Assembly: GCA_032358255.1 (NCBI GenBank)
Contig: JAULBX010023852.1
Coordinates: 1-64,000 of the forward strand
DNA from: Heterotrichella gracilis
Lineage: Eukaryota; Sar; Xanthophyceae; Tribonematales; Xanthonemataceae
Length of the DNA stretch: 64,000 nucleotides
Direction: 5' to 3'
Below the pieces are notes generated by a model. That model worked only from the letters and a program-made list of their open reading frames with translations. It had not been told where the DNA came from and made no database searches. Positions 23,401-33,790 of this stretch are shown one piece after another. The position numbers were made by a program, and so were the translations under genes. The stretch's first letter is position 1; each line of letters starts with the position of its first letter.

Positions 23401-24960
23401 TATCATGAGTTTATGCATGCATCAGTTTTACTTGCGTGCACATGTTTGTTCCATATGCATGCATGTTGACTGAGCCAATTTACCCAAGTCATTTAGCCAA
23501 GCCATTTAGATCATTTCAATCAATTAGCAGTTTTGACTAGTTTTGCATATTACACCCCCACAGTTTCCTGCTGAAGACAGTCACTCCCCTGACTGTCCAG
23601 CATTGCATTACCCCTTGTGCATAGCACGTGTGCAAGGACTTCATTGGCTATGAGAACCTTCACAGTCCTAGGGAACTTCACCTCTCTTGGGAACTTTCAC
23701 AGGGCTAGTGAACTTCACCCGGCCTGGGAAGTGGTTTTCCAGTGCACTATATAAACTCTCTCTCGACGCTTAGTTCGCCCCCTCATTCTGCGCTTTCTTG
23801 GCCCACCGTGGCAATATGCTTCCCCCTATTGCGGCATACGCCGTCTGTAACAATTAATAATTCCCAACGGTACCAGTCATGTGCTGGAAGTGACAATGCA
23901 TGTCTTTGACATGTGGGGCCCAAACCTCTCCTGAGCTGGTTACACTTATGCACTGAAGTGGATTGCATTGCACTGCATACACGCATATATATAGCACTCG
24001 CGCAAAATTTTTGTGTGTGCTGCGCACTGTCCATTCGGACATGCTAGGATGTCACAACGGCGTAGATGTTTGCTGTTTAGGGCTTAAAGTGTGCTTTGCA
24101 GATCACCCAAAGGACAGGGTGCATCCACGCATGCATGCTATGTCCCTTAGCCTTGACCTGCCTAGCTACAATACCATCAACCCCTGCTGAATGATTTTAG
24201 TCAAAAGCTGAAGACTGTTACCCTACTTTTTGGTGGGGGAGTTACTATTGTTACCCTGCTGATGGGGGAATTGGTCATGTATTTTCTTCCTCTGAGATAT
24301 CTTCCCCATCATCCCTTGGGGCTTATGCTAGCAATCCTGCTTGGCAAGCCACGATTCCAGCATAGAGACTCCTCATGGCGCATTTGACCGCATGCCTGTA
24401 CGCTTGGCTTGTCCATTTTGCTATGTTGAATTCCCCATATGGTATCACCATGTGACACAGGATGCACCACCAGTACATGAACCACAGCCAGGCAACCAGC
24501 CACCCACCCCCAGCTCCAGCGGGGCAGCCACCACCACCAGCCAGCCCAGCCCTCCCCCTCCCACCCCAGCCTCATCCACGTCAGGGGCCCCCAACATGGA
24601 GCCAGCAGCGCCATCAATGCGCACACGCATGTTGGCACCAGCGACGGGTGGCCATCCGCCAAAGCAGCCTGTGCATGAATCATCAGATGTCACAGAAGGG
24701 TCTGCTAGCAACGCAGGGTCTAGCGCATCTTGCGTGGCGCAGCCAGGGGAGCACAATGAAGATAAACAGATGAGGAAAAGAAGAGGACGGAGGGGATTTG
24801 CAGCCACTGTGGGGTAGCGGCGAGTGTGGAGGTTGCCCTGCGCAGATGCGCGTGTGGGCTGGTGCGGTACTGCGGGAGCAAGTGCCAGCATGCGCAGTGG
24901 CCCCAGCACAAGCAGGCGTGCATGGAGGCGCGTGCGGGGCAGAGGGTGGGGAGTGGGTGA
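20497..24960 (+). CDS. BTB/BACK-transmembrane-coiled coil-MYND finger protein (candidate)
   Basis: Six exons fit in phase: 20497-21542, 22057-22241, 22480-22506, 23033-23182, 24461-24647, 24770-24960 (about 594 codons if one extra base near 21011 is discounted). Residues 20-130 are a BTB/POZ domain (DVCFVCNDGALVHANRAFLA, then FESLLYGGMKES), followed by a BACK-like helical region (MPAVLWLLSHAGKLSMTQDQ). Next come two hydrophobic segments (LLFPVYLPLILVYGWMGY and, across two introns, SLACFHCALLALGLIVGVWI), an acidic/basic coiled coil (NEKDARILILEEQVNLLKAN), a Pro/Ser/Thr linker and a C-terminal MYND zinc finger (CSHCGVAA...CACGLVRYCGSKCQ, HAQWPQHKQAC). BTB domains recruit partners, often cullin-3; MYND fingers bind proline-rich peptides. 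The start is ATG 20497. The BTB frame shifts by +1 at 21010-21014 (an extra A in CCAAAG). The long intron 23183-24460 may instead separate two genes, BTB and MYND. Confidence 0.6.
22940..23005. repeat. 22-bp direct repeat with TGCATG cores
   Basis: The unit tccaatggatgcatatagtg + ac occurs twice in a row (about 22946-22989), then a shortened third copy, tccaatgcatgcatgg. It lies in an intron of the BTB gene just upstream of the coiled-coil exon. Confidence 0.8.
23395..23860 (+). mobile_element. Candidate solo LTR or embedded promoter
   Basis: This stretch inside the longest intron of the BTB-MYND model contains a good TATA box (ctatataaactctctctcg at 23746-23764) with the TC-rich follow-on seen in retrotransposon LTRs. 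It also has several short repeats of gggaacttcac type at 23676-23720. I could not find flanking target-site duplications, a primer-binding site or reverse transcriptase. It might instead be the true promoter of a separate MYND gene. Confidence 0.25.
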
Positions 24961-25763
24961 CCAGGCTGAGCCACAACTTGAATGCTCCACAATAATAATC
25001 GTGATTATTGCAATTCCGTGGATGATCTCCAGCTTGGCAGCAGACTAGCAAAGTGCATTGGAATGTTACGTGATATAGCATGGCTCATAATCTCCAGTTG
25101 TAATGTGGTATACCTTGCTTGTGCTTCAAGCAAGTTGCATCAAAGTGATTGGCTTCACTTTACTGTTTGAAACCATACAATATGCGGCACTGCCACGCGG
25201 CGGGGAAGCCTTAGACTGTTACAGTACCCGAGGGTTCAATTGTGGCTCAGTGATTATAGGTACGCACGTGGTAGCAGTGCTTGCAAATAGGCGTAGTTTG
25301 GTAGAAATGGTAACCTTCAAACAAGGGTCACTGAAGATAACGCACCTGGCGGAGATAATTTAATCTGCATGTATTAAGCCAATTAAAATGAGTCTCTTAG
25401 AACCAAGGTCATACCAGGGTCTTTCCAGTCGTGATGCCATTGGGTCACAGTGACTCCCCCTTGCATCACATACCTTTCCTTAGGGTACGCGATTAACCAT
25501 CCCCTCAGGGTTTGCCAACAGATTAAACCCCACCCGAGGATGATGGAGCCGCCATTGCAGCAATTGCATGCTGAGGCGCACGCTATGTAAAATGCGCCTT
25601 TTATACAAAAAATAAAAGAAAAATTCATGAAATAGCCCACTAGGCTAGCTATCTCTCACACTGCACCCTCCCAAACCACCATCTTTGTACTCGAGACCAG
25701 GCGCACACATACTTTGAAGGCTACCCCTAGGAAGCTGAGGCCTCTGCCCTAGGGATGCAGGAG
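24961..25763. other. Intergenic region between convergent BTB-MYND and PIGL genes
   Basis: Both genes end into this 0.8 kb. It is AT-richer than the exons. No coding motif is visible. Confidence 0.5.
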
Positions 25764-27973
25764 CTATGTCCCCACCCTCCTCAGCACGTTGACGTATGGC
25801 TGGCAGCTGAACAGCGCAAACAGAACTCGGTACCTGCGTGCGCATGGCCAGGGCTTAGACTTTCAGGTTAGGTTTGACGGCGTGTTGTTGTGCAACGTGG
25901 TTGCAAACCCCTGGTGCGGGCAGTAGCAATTAGCTGGGTTTAGGTTTGAAGGCAATGGGTACTAACCATGCAATCAGCTGAACTTAGGGTTTAAAGGACT
26001 CACCATTCCAGCTGGGATGCGTGAGCCCTCAGCGCCGCTGCTGTGGACCACGGCCTAGGGTTTGCCAGGCGCACAAAAACCCTATGCTGAGTCACCGGCC
26101 ACCACAGCGAGGTGATGAGGCCAAGGGGACCCAAGAACGCAAGGGGCAAGGGGAGGGTCACCTGCAATAAATAAACCATTGTTTTTATGAAGATTGAGAC
26201 AACAGCATTCCATGCCACAGACGGCTGCTCCAACTGCCTGTCAGACCCTGACCTGTGCCACATGGGCATCCCGACTGCAGCCAGCCAAACCCCTTGTGCA
26301 AGATATTTAACCAAGGCTCACCAGTTGCAGCACCAGGGGTCCCTCTGCGCCCACTCCTGCCGCGTACCTCCTGCACGGGGAATCAACCCTGAGTGCCAGC
26401 CAGCAACTCAGTCGGGTTTCATATACTAGGGTTTTACGGAGTACTCCATAGGTCAGGCACAAATTTGTTGCTGGTGTCATACTGTAAGTGGAAACAACGC
26501 GGGAGCAGACAAACAGCAGAGTGAGCGGTCCACAAATACAGGTCAAATGGCTGGTGTTCACTGCAGATCCATGGCTGTTTAGAATTTAGGGTTTAGGGTT
26601 GAGTGCCTGTTGGCGTGTACTCACAGCAGTCCCCTGGCTGTCGCGCGGTGGTTGGCATGGCCCGACACCCCTTGCAGGTCGAACGATACAACCTACACAT
26701 GACAAATGGACCGACTTCATGCAAATGATACTCGACTTCCTGGGGACACTTGTCAGTCACACGGGGAGCAAATCTTTGATCTCGATGCACATGTTCCTGG
26801 ATGGAAATGTCCTGACGCACATCGTCCTGGAGAGCAAACTGCAGATCTGGATGCAAATGATCCTGATGCACATACCCGAGATGATCACATGTGATTTACC
26901 AGCCCATGGGACATTGGCTCAGGATCACATGTCATTACCCTAGCGGCATGCCGGTTCCGTTTGGCACGCGATCAAGATTGAGTGCCACATGGTCATGCTA
27001 GCAACATGCATGTGTCCATAAACTCTTATCATGCCAGCACCACCGCACCGTGTCTGCCCCGATGCGCTCCACGTGTGTGGATATGGCCTCCGCAATCGCC
27101 TCCTCGTCCCAGGCTGTATCCATGCCATCCTGCGCCCAAAAGTCCCATGATATAATGCATCCATGCACAGGGATGGGCATGGGCACACCAGGCGAGTAAA
27201 CATGGGCATGCATTTCCGTGAAGATTGCATGACCCACAGTGTGGATGATATACCCCCTGACACAGATGCTCAGTGCACGATGGCATACTGAGGCCACGAC
27301 AAACAACCATGGCGAGTGGGATCAAACAAAGTGGTTCAACCAAGATCTTGGAGTTTACCTGGAACTTAGGGTCATTCAGGACCAGCAATTGATGTTCCTT
27401 ACCCTGCAAAACCATGCATGATGTGGTTGGTCTGGATACAAAACTGATCAAATTATTGGCGGCAACCTCTGCTGCCACTACACACTTCACCTGCAGCGCC
27501 TGCCATGCCTTGTGGAGCTCCCTCACCCGCAAGGCTCCGATCCCATACGCATTCCCTGGGCGAGGGGGGTGCGTGAAATACAATCGTGCAGCGCTGTACA
27601 GCATTGGCGCACCCTGATGCAGCTGCTTGAACACTTGTGAAATGCTGATGTAAAGTGGTTCAAAACAAGTGGTAGACTGATGCAAAATGATTAGACACGG
27701 GTGCACACCGATGCAAAGTGACACAGACTGATGCAAAGTGGTTTAGCGATGTTGGCACACTGGAGCCAGGGAGTCAACCTGACCCCTTGGGAGGCGGAGT
27801 GCAGTGCGTTGTCTGACCAACGTACCAGTGGATAGGCACAGTAGGTGCACCTTCACGTTCTGCCCGGTGAAGTGGAGGATGGATGGGGAGAAGAAGTAGG
27901 ACTCGTCATCTGGGTGGCAGGTCACGAACAGGACGGTATGAACGCTGGAAAGCAGGCTAGCCAATGGAAGCAT
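25764..27973 (-). CDS. PIGL: GlcNAc-PI de-N-acetylase (GPI anchor synthesis)
   Basis: Eight exons join without any phase conflict: 27973-27826, 27555-27491, 27403-27359, 27129-27049, 26692-26625, 26370-26322, 26161-26004, 25833-25764, giving 227 residues (family about 250). The enzyme removes the acetyl group from GlcNAc-phosphatidylinositol, the second step of GPI assembly, at the ER membrane. The zinc-binding signature HPDDE is at residues 20-24 (FVTCHPDDESYFFSPSI), and the second metal/catalytic motif GHANH at 124-128 (FDLQGVSGHANH). Between them LLCLSTG, GALRVRELHKAW, VLNDPKFQDGMDTAWDEEAI and HVERIGADT follow the family order. The C-terminus HASQLEWYRVLFALFSCQPY matches the conserved final block. 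The N-terminal LPLASLLSSVHTVLFV could be a short membrane anchor. ATG 27973 is the first in-frame start; a few upstream codons are also open. It is head to head with ALG8. Confidence 0.9.
26581..26603. repeat. Telomere-like motif in a PIGL intron
   Basis: The sequence aatttagggtttagggttga contains two and a half TTTAGGG units, 22 bp from the donor of PIGL exon 5 (in forward coordinates, left of 26625). Confidence 0.8.
27630..27748. repeat. Degenerate tandem repeat around ctgatgcaaagtggtt
   Basis: At least four imperfect copies of actgatgcaaagtggtt-type units lie in the first intron of PIGL (about 27640, 27675, 27710, 27730). A second loosely periodic stretch (tcctgatgcaca-like units) lies at 26790-26875 in a later PIGL intron. 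Confidence 0.65.
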
Positions 27974-28854
27974 CCCCGCAGCCTCCTCTGGGCCTGAGGG
28001 GTCTGGAACCTTCTTTCTACATCAATATACTACAGAACTGGTGTGGTTCGCTGTGACCACCCAGTGCCACCAATGTTTTGGGGCAGTACTGCTTGAATGG
28101 TGTCCGTGCCACAGCTAGCCTGCCCCAATGCCACTCCCTCACGACAACCAGCTCTTTTTAAGAAAGAACGCGTTGGGAGTATGATGGTGCCAACTTTATG
28201 TGAGTACATGGACGTATCCAGCTGTTAGAAGTGGAACATAAGCATATGCATGCATGTGGCTATGGCATGCACCTGATGCGGGAACAACTTTTGTCAAAGA
28301 AATATTTTGTTCTCCCCACTGTCAACGCACAAAGGAGTTCATGCAACAGGGTAGCTGCTTGTATTTCATACACCACGATCTCGAGCCTCATTGTTGCAAC
28401 AATGCGGTCAGTATAATGCATGCAAGCAGTCGAGTTTTGTGGGTGCATGCAAGAGGCTCGATAGCCATGAGTCGTTTCACATAACCACTGCAGGCTTACA
28501 ACAATGCGATGACGTGCACGACAGTGTCAGCTCACTCCTGGTTCCTGCACGCTACAATCTAGACATATTTTGTACCGTTTTCGAAGGGGCATGCGTTTCA
28601 AAGTAGACTCATCATAGAAGCATTTTAAGCCTGTTTCTTCGGTTATCTTGATGCTTTGACTTCTGTTTGTGTCTATACTGAGGCGTATCCATTCGCAAAA
28701 CCTGTGACCGAAAGCATTGTGCCATGGGGATGCACTAGCATTATTCCCATGTTGCGTGCTCCACCCACCACAGCCAGACCCTCCCTGCCGACCACCAGCG
28801 GTTCCCAACATGTTATAGCTGCCATCACCCTTTAGTTGAGCACAGCCACCCAGG
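27974..28854. other. Divergent promoter region between PIGL and ALG8
   Basis: This 881 bp separates the two start codons. Both products act in ER lipid-linked glycan synthesis, so a shared bidirectional promoter is plausible. It contains gcatatgcatgcatg at 28242-28256. No coding motif is visible. Confidence 0.5.
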
Positions 28855-31800
28855 ATGGGCCACCCCAGGCTGCGCATCGCCCTGGCCATCACAGCCCTCA
28901 AGCTGCTGCTCATCCCTGCCTACCGCTCCACCGACTTTGAGGTGCACCGCAACTGGCTGGCCATCACGCACTCCCTGCCAATCAGCAAGTGGTGGGTACC
29001 TCTCGCGCAAGGCACCAACCTGGCACCGCTGCTGGCATGCGTGTCCTGTCTTTGCCTCTTCACTCCATCCACACCCAAGCCAGTTGCAACCTTCACCAAA
29101 CCCCTGGGCGTAGTGCGCATTGCAGGTCGCACCCTGCTGTCACCCATATCAGCTAAAGCCTTGCACAGTGGCGCTAGCCTACTGGCACCCCCGATTCAAC
29201 GTCCCCACCCGCACCCACCGGCACACACAAAACTCTGCCACCGCCACCCCAAACCCTACCCCCGCCCCCTTCCAGGTACACAGATGAAACCTCCCAGTGG
29301 ACGCTTGACTACCCACCCCTATTTGCTTGGTTTGAGTGGCTGCTCTCCCAAGTGGCTGTGCTCGTGGACCCTAACATGGTGGTAAATACCCTCCACCCTG
29401 ATCTCTCATAGTAATGTTGTTGCACTTCAGCACTTCAGGCAGATTAGCAGCCAGCCTTGCGCAAGCTGCGCCAAGCAGGTCCATCCTGGCATGCGCCATG
29501 CAAACTTAGCCTGGTATCATGGCGGTAAATCCTCCACCAATCCCACCTTGCATCACACCACCGCCATTGCATGCCCATGTGGCAAGCCACCCGCCTCGCA
29601 CACAGGCATCTGTGTGGGTGGATAAGGGGATGAGGTGTGCATCTTATGAAAAGGGTCTTCATGGAGACGTGCATGGGAGAAAAACGGGGCTGTGTTGAAG
29701 TATATTATGGACCAAGCAGCGAGCGTTGGGCAGGTGGTGAGCACCTGGAGTACTCCAGCTCACCATCACTCTCTATCTCAGGGGATCCTGTGATATGCAG
29801 GTGGTGAGCAACCTGGAATATGCCGGCTCAGCAACAATCTACTTCCAGCGGCTGAGCGTTATTGCAACGGATGGGGTGCTCCTATCAGCCGCATGGTTTA
29901 TCACAAGGTGAGCCCAACCATTCACGATACGATCAATAGCCATTAGGCTGCGTGGTTCGTCACAGGGTGAGGCCACCATCACACCCTACTCCATGTCTGA
30001 CCTCCTTAAAAACCACTGGCCTCACACCCTTGATTCCCTCCCCTGCAGAAAAGCCCCTGCTCCCCTAGCTACCATCCAGTTCTTCCTCCACGCTGCCAAC
30101 CCTGGCCTGCTGTTGGTGGACCACATACACTTCCAGTACAACGGGCTGCTCACAGGTGCAGATATTATGACTCCAAACCCTAGTCAAGTCAACCCTAGTT
30201 TCATATACTAAATCCTCTGTTGATGGTCGGCGGCGTACATTGCCAGTACAATGGAATGTTCACAGGCGCAGCTTGCAGATGAACATAACGTCTAAACGCA
30301 AACCCCAAACCCTGCACTGCGTCCTATGTGTCCACCCTACACATTACATACCCTGTCACATGGCTTGGCATGTGGTGCGAAGCACCCATTCCGAGTCCCC
30401 AATGCCAAGGTTCTTGCGGTATCACCATCCTCGGCTTCGCCACAAATAACTCCCTTTTCTCCATTGCAGGCATCCTGCTGTGGTCAGTGGCGCTGATTCA
30501 GGAGGGGCATGACCTGGCAGGGGCCATCCTTTTTGCCCTGCTGGTAAATGCCAAGCATTTGTACCTGGTCCTGGGTCCCCTGTACTTTGTGTACCTGCTC
30601 AGGCACTACTGCAGGTGGGTGCTGCATGCATGTGGAAGGAAGGAATGTTTATCAGAGTAATATCAAGAATTATGGTGAAGGGTTCCGGTGTGCTGACGTG
30701 TCTGTGTTTGCATGTGCTCGAGTTTGATAACCTGGGGTGCCCAGGTTTGATGCCCTCAGATCTCGTATGTCAGGTGTGCCAATCTGCACAGGGGAAAACA
30801 AGAGCCCTTTACCGGTTGCTGTGTTGTGTCGCAGAGGTGCAACTGGCGTGCGGAATTTTACGATGCTGGGGGCCGCAGTTACGGCAGTATTTGCGGCTTC
30901 TTTTGGCCCCTTCATAGCCATGGGCCAAATGCCACAGGTAGTTATAGGACCCAAGCCCACCTCATGCTATGCTCAATTATCACGATGCAATCTGTACAGG
31001 AAGCAGAAAGGGTGCGACTTCCGCCTCTGTGCGTCCCCTTTCTTTCTAATGTAATCTACTAGGGAAATCTTCAAAAACTGCCATTTTCCTCCCCTGCAGC
31101 TCCTTCGCCGCCTGTTCCCCTTTGGCCGCGGTCTGACCCATGCCTACTGGGCAGCCAATGGGTGGGCGCTGTACAGCGCTGCTGACGTGGCACTCACACG
31201 CCTGAGGGGGGTGACAGGTGCCGCTGCCAGGCTCACTGGTGAGGGAGGAGGGTTCAGGGTTTAGTGTTCAGCACCGTTGAAGACCTGGCACTCACTTGTC
31301 TGAGGGAGCTGATTAAGCAATACATGACATGATATGATACATGATGCAAAGGATAGCAACAACCTGTGATCACCAGCAGTGATGAAATGAAGTCCCGTTT
31401 GCTGGATTCTCCTGCCGCACATGCCACCCTTTTTTGCCCACGCCTGCGCAGGTGGCCTGGTGGGTTCCTCCTCCTTCTCCACTCTCCCGCAAGTGTCATC
31501 AGCCCTCACAGCCCTGTGCGTCCTGCTGTCGCTCCTCCCCTGCCTTGTACTCACTTGGCAGAACCCGGCACCCCACGCCTTTGCTTCAGCAGCAGCTTAC
31601 TGCAGGTACGCAGAATCTGCTGCTGGGATACAAATAAACAAACAAACAGAAAGGCATTTTTGGAATATTGCGGGGACTCTGTGCCCCATGTCCTTCTTGC
31701 CTGTGAACTTTACCTGAGAGGAGGAGCCCCGAGGAGGGCTTTGGCATCGCCACTGTGTTGTCCCCTGCCTCCTTTCCTTGTTTGTAGCTGTATGTTAGTG

Positions 31801-32716
31801 TCTATAATGTTATGTTACTGTGAGGTTATTTTTCGAAGGAATTTCTCCTTGGGAATGCTGCTGTGTATTTATGCAAGTGATGCAAATATCTTTTCCTCTT
31901 GTCTTGCAGCCTCGTAGGGTTTATGCTCGGTTACCATGTGCACGAGAAGGCCATCCTCACCACAGTGCTGCTGCTGGCGGTGGGGGCGGTGGGGGGTCGG
32001 GAGGGGGCTAGGCGCTACTTGGTGGTTGCAACACTGGGCCACCATGCGCTGCTGCCGCTGCTTTTTGGCAGGGAGGAGTACCCCATCAAGGTGAGGGGAA
32101 GTGGGTGGGTGTGTTACCGCACTTGCTTGCACGGAAGGCTTGTTAATTTGCCAGGTCAAATCGGAGCGCATTAGACACTGTGTGATACCTGCGTGTCATC
32201 CTGGGATTGGCGATTGGATTCATGATGCCTACCCCTTGCAACCGGGCATTTTGGTACATGTTTTACCTCCTATTTTGCACATGCACTGGTTGCTTCCCTG
32301 CACGCCCTCGCATTTGGATGATTGCCCGTTGCCAATAAATAAATAAAGCTGTAATAAATCAAATGCACAAATATTCTCTCCCCGCTGCACAGGTGCTGGT
32401 CACCTCACTCCATGCCCTCGCCTCCTACCACCTGCTCTCCCACCACACCCCTGGCGCCCAATCACAGTCTGCGCTGCTGCCACGTGGCGAAATGTGGCTC
32501 CTGTTGGGCCTGGTGCCCCTGGAGATTTACTGCACATTTTTACACCCCTGGGTGGCCGGCGCCCGCCTGCAATTTGTGCCCCTGATGCTCACCTCGGTGT
32601 ACTGTGCTGTTGGCCTGACATGGGAGTGGGTGGGGTGGACGGGGGAGTATATCATGGGGGGGGCAAGGGGTGGGGGGGCGCGGAAACGCGGGTGGAAGCA
32701 TGGCAAGGCTGCTTGA
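28855..32716 (+). CDS. ALG8: Dolichyl-P-Glc:Glc1Man9GlcNAc2-PP-dolichol glucosyltransferase
   Basis: Ten phase-consistent exons: 28855-28991, 29276-29381, 29801-29907, 30049-30155, 30470-30614, 30835-30937, 31100-31238, 31452-31605, 31910-32090, 32393-32716, giving 500 residues (human about 526). ALG8 adds the second glucose to the lipid-linked N-glycan precursor in the ER lumen. The diagnostic GT-C family sequences are present in order: [104 protein letters not shown] and, near the end, [14 protein letters not shown]. The acidic residues in the first luminal loop ([10 protein letters not shown]) and in DYPP are those conserved in the ALG6/ALG8 family. Many hydrophobic membrane segments are visible. 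A TGTAA lies 115 nt after the stop. Introns 2, 3 and 4 carry duplicated exon edges. Confidence 0.93.
29365..29535 (+). repeat. Copy of ALG8 exon 2 end and donor
   Basis: The exon end cctaacatggtg|gtaaatac + cctccacc (29370-29396) recurs as cctggtatcatggcg|gtaaa + tcctccacc at 29512-29535. The copy retains GTAAAT as a donor-like site. Confidence 0.7.
29728..29985 (+). repeat. Duplicated edges on both sides of ALG8 exon 3
   Basis: The exon 3 start caggtggtgagcaacctgga + atatgccggctca (29798-29830) is preceded by a diverged copy, caggtggtgagcacctggag + tactccagctca (29730-29762). The exon 3 end gcatggtttatcacaag|gtgagc (29891-29913) is followed by gcgtggttcgtcacag|ggtga + ggcc at 29950-29973. 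So both flanks of one exon carry a decayed copy. Confidence 0.7.
30117..30275 (+). repeat. Copy of ALG8 exon 4 end with CCCTA-type spacer
   Basis: Exon 4 ends cacttccagtacaacgggct + gctcacag|gtgcag (to 30161). A copy at 30238-30274 reads cattgccagtacaatggaat + gttcacag|gcgcag. The GT donor has become GC. The spacer contains ccaaaccctagtcaagtcaa + ccctag. Confidence 0.8.
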
Positions 32717-33790
32717 TGCATATGGATCGTCATTCAGGAACTCGTGTGTGGCATTTGTATGAAAAGGTTCCCTTTTTTCTCTTCTTCCTTTCTTCTGAGA
32801 AGCGTATCATGGCAGTCTTTTTTTAATTACTGTAACGCCTCAAACAAGCCGACAGTAAATATGTATAGTGTATAAAGCACTGCAGTGTACACCTGGTGGC
32901 CATGGCGGTTTACTTTGGTGTGTTTTACACAGTGTGACCCAAATTGTACCCATCATGCTACAAAGATCGATGATTGTAAACTCTCATCCAGTGATTAGCA
33001 CCTAGATAAAATCAGTTACTCGCTCGTTACTGATTGCACCACAGCAAGCGACCAATGTGCACACTCAGTGGAGTCTGCCAATGTACAATGATGAATATTC
33101 AGTGTTTCACGAACAGGGGATCTCCATGCAAACCAAATCCCCATAAAGAGCTGCATACGCCATGCCACCCTCCACCACGACTCTCAAGGTATACATCGGC
33201 AGCATTCAGCAACTGGATATGCAGCAGCAACCAGCAATGTTCATTTCTGTGGCAAAAACGAAGATAATGTACACGGCCCCCCATGCTCGCTGCATTGAGT
33301 CACTCCAGGCTGCGCGTCACAGCGCCAACTTGCAATCCCTCTTTGCACCCACACAGCCTCGCACCTGCACCCTTCTCCCCTCCCTTTGCTCCCATCCTGC
33401 ACCACCCTCGACTCTTGAACCCCCATCTTGTCTAGCAACCCCCCTTCCCCCCCTCCCCCCCACATTCCTTGCAATCACATCCGCTCCTACATCTCCCACA
33501 GGCGTATGGTGCCAGGAGACAGGCTACCGCTCCCGCAGCACAATCAACCGCTTGTCCCCATGCTACACGGCAACTTGCCTGCCCCCACTCACCAATTCCA
33601 GCCCCTACCCCATGAACAAGCTATATGCTGGCATGGCCAGGGACCCAGTCCCCATCGCGCGCAGCAGCTTACCAGCTCCAAATCCCCGCTCGTGGAATCA
33701 AACCCCCGCCAGATTACCAGCTGCTCCTGCAGCGCCATCCTGCCATGCCCTAGACCAGCGCCGCCACAGCATACGCCCCAGCCGCTCAGC
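32717..33790. other. Intergenic region between convergent ALG8 and PEX4
   Basis: It holds both 3' flanks. An open stretch of about 330 codons on the plus strand (33162-34163) is antisense to PEX4 exon 4, is rich in Pro, Ser and Arg, and shows no motif, so I regard it as a shadow. No other gene is supported. Confidence 0.5.
32831..32835 (+). terminator. TGTAA polyadenylation-type signal of ALG8
   Basis: TGTAA is the usual green-algal poly(A) signal. This one is the first plus-strand copy in the AT-rich DNA after the ALG8 stop. Confidence 0.4.
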
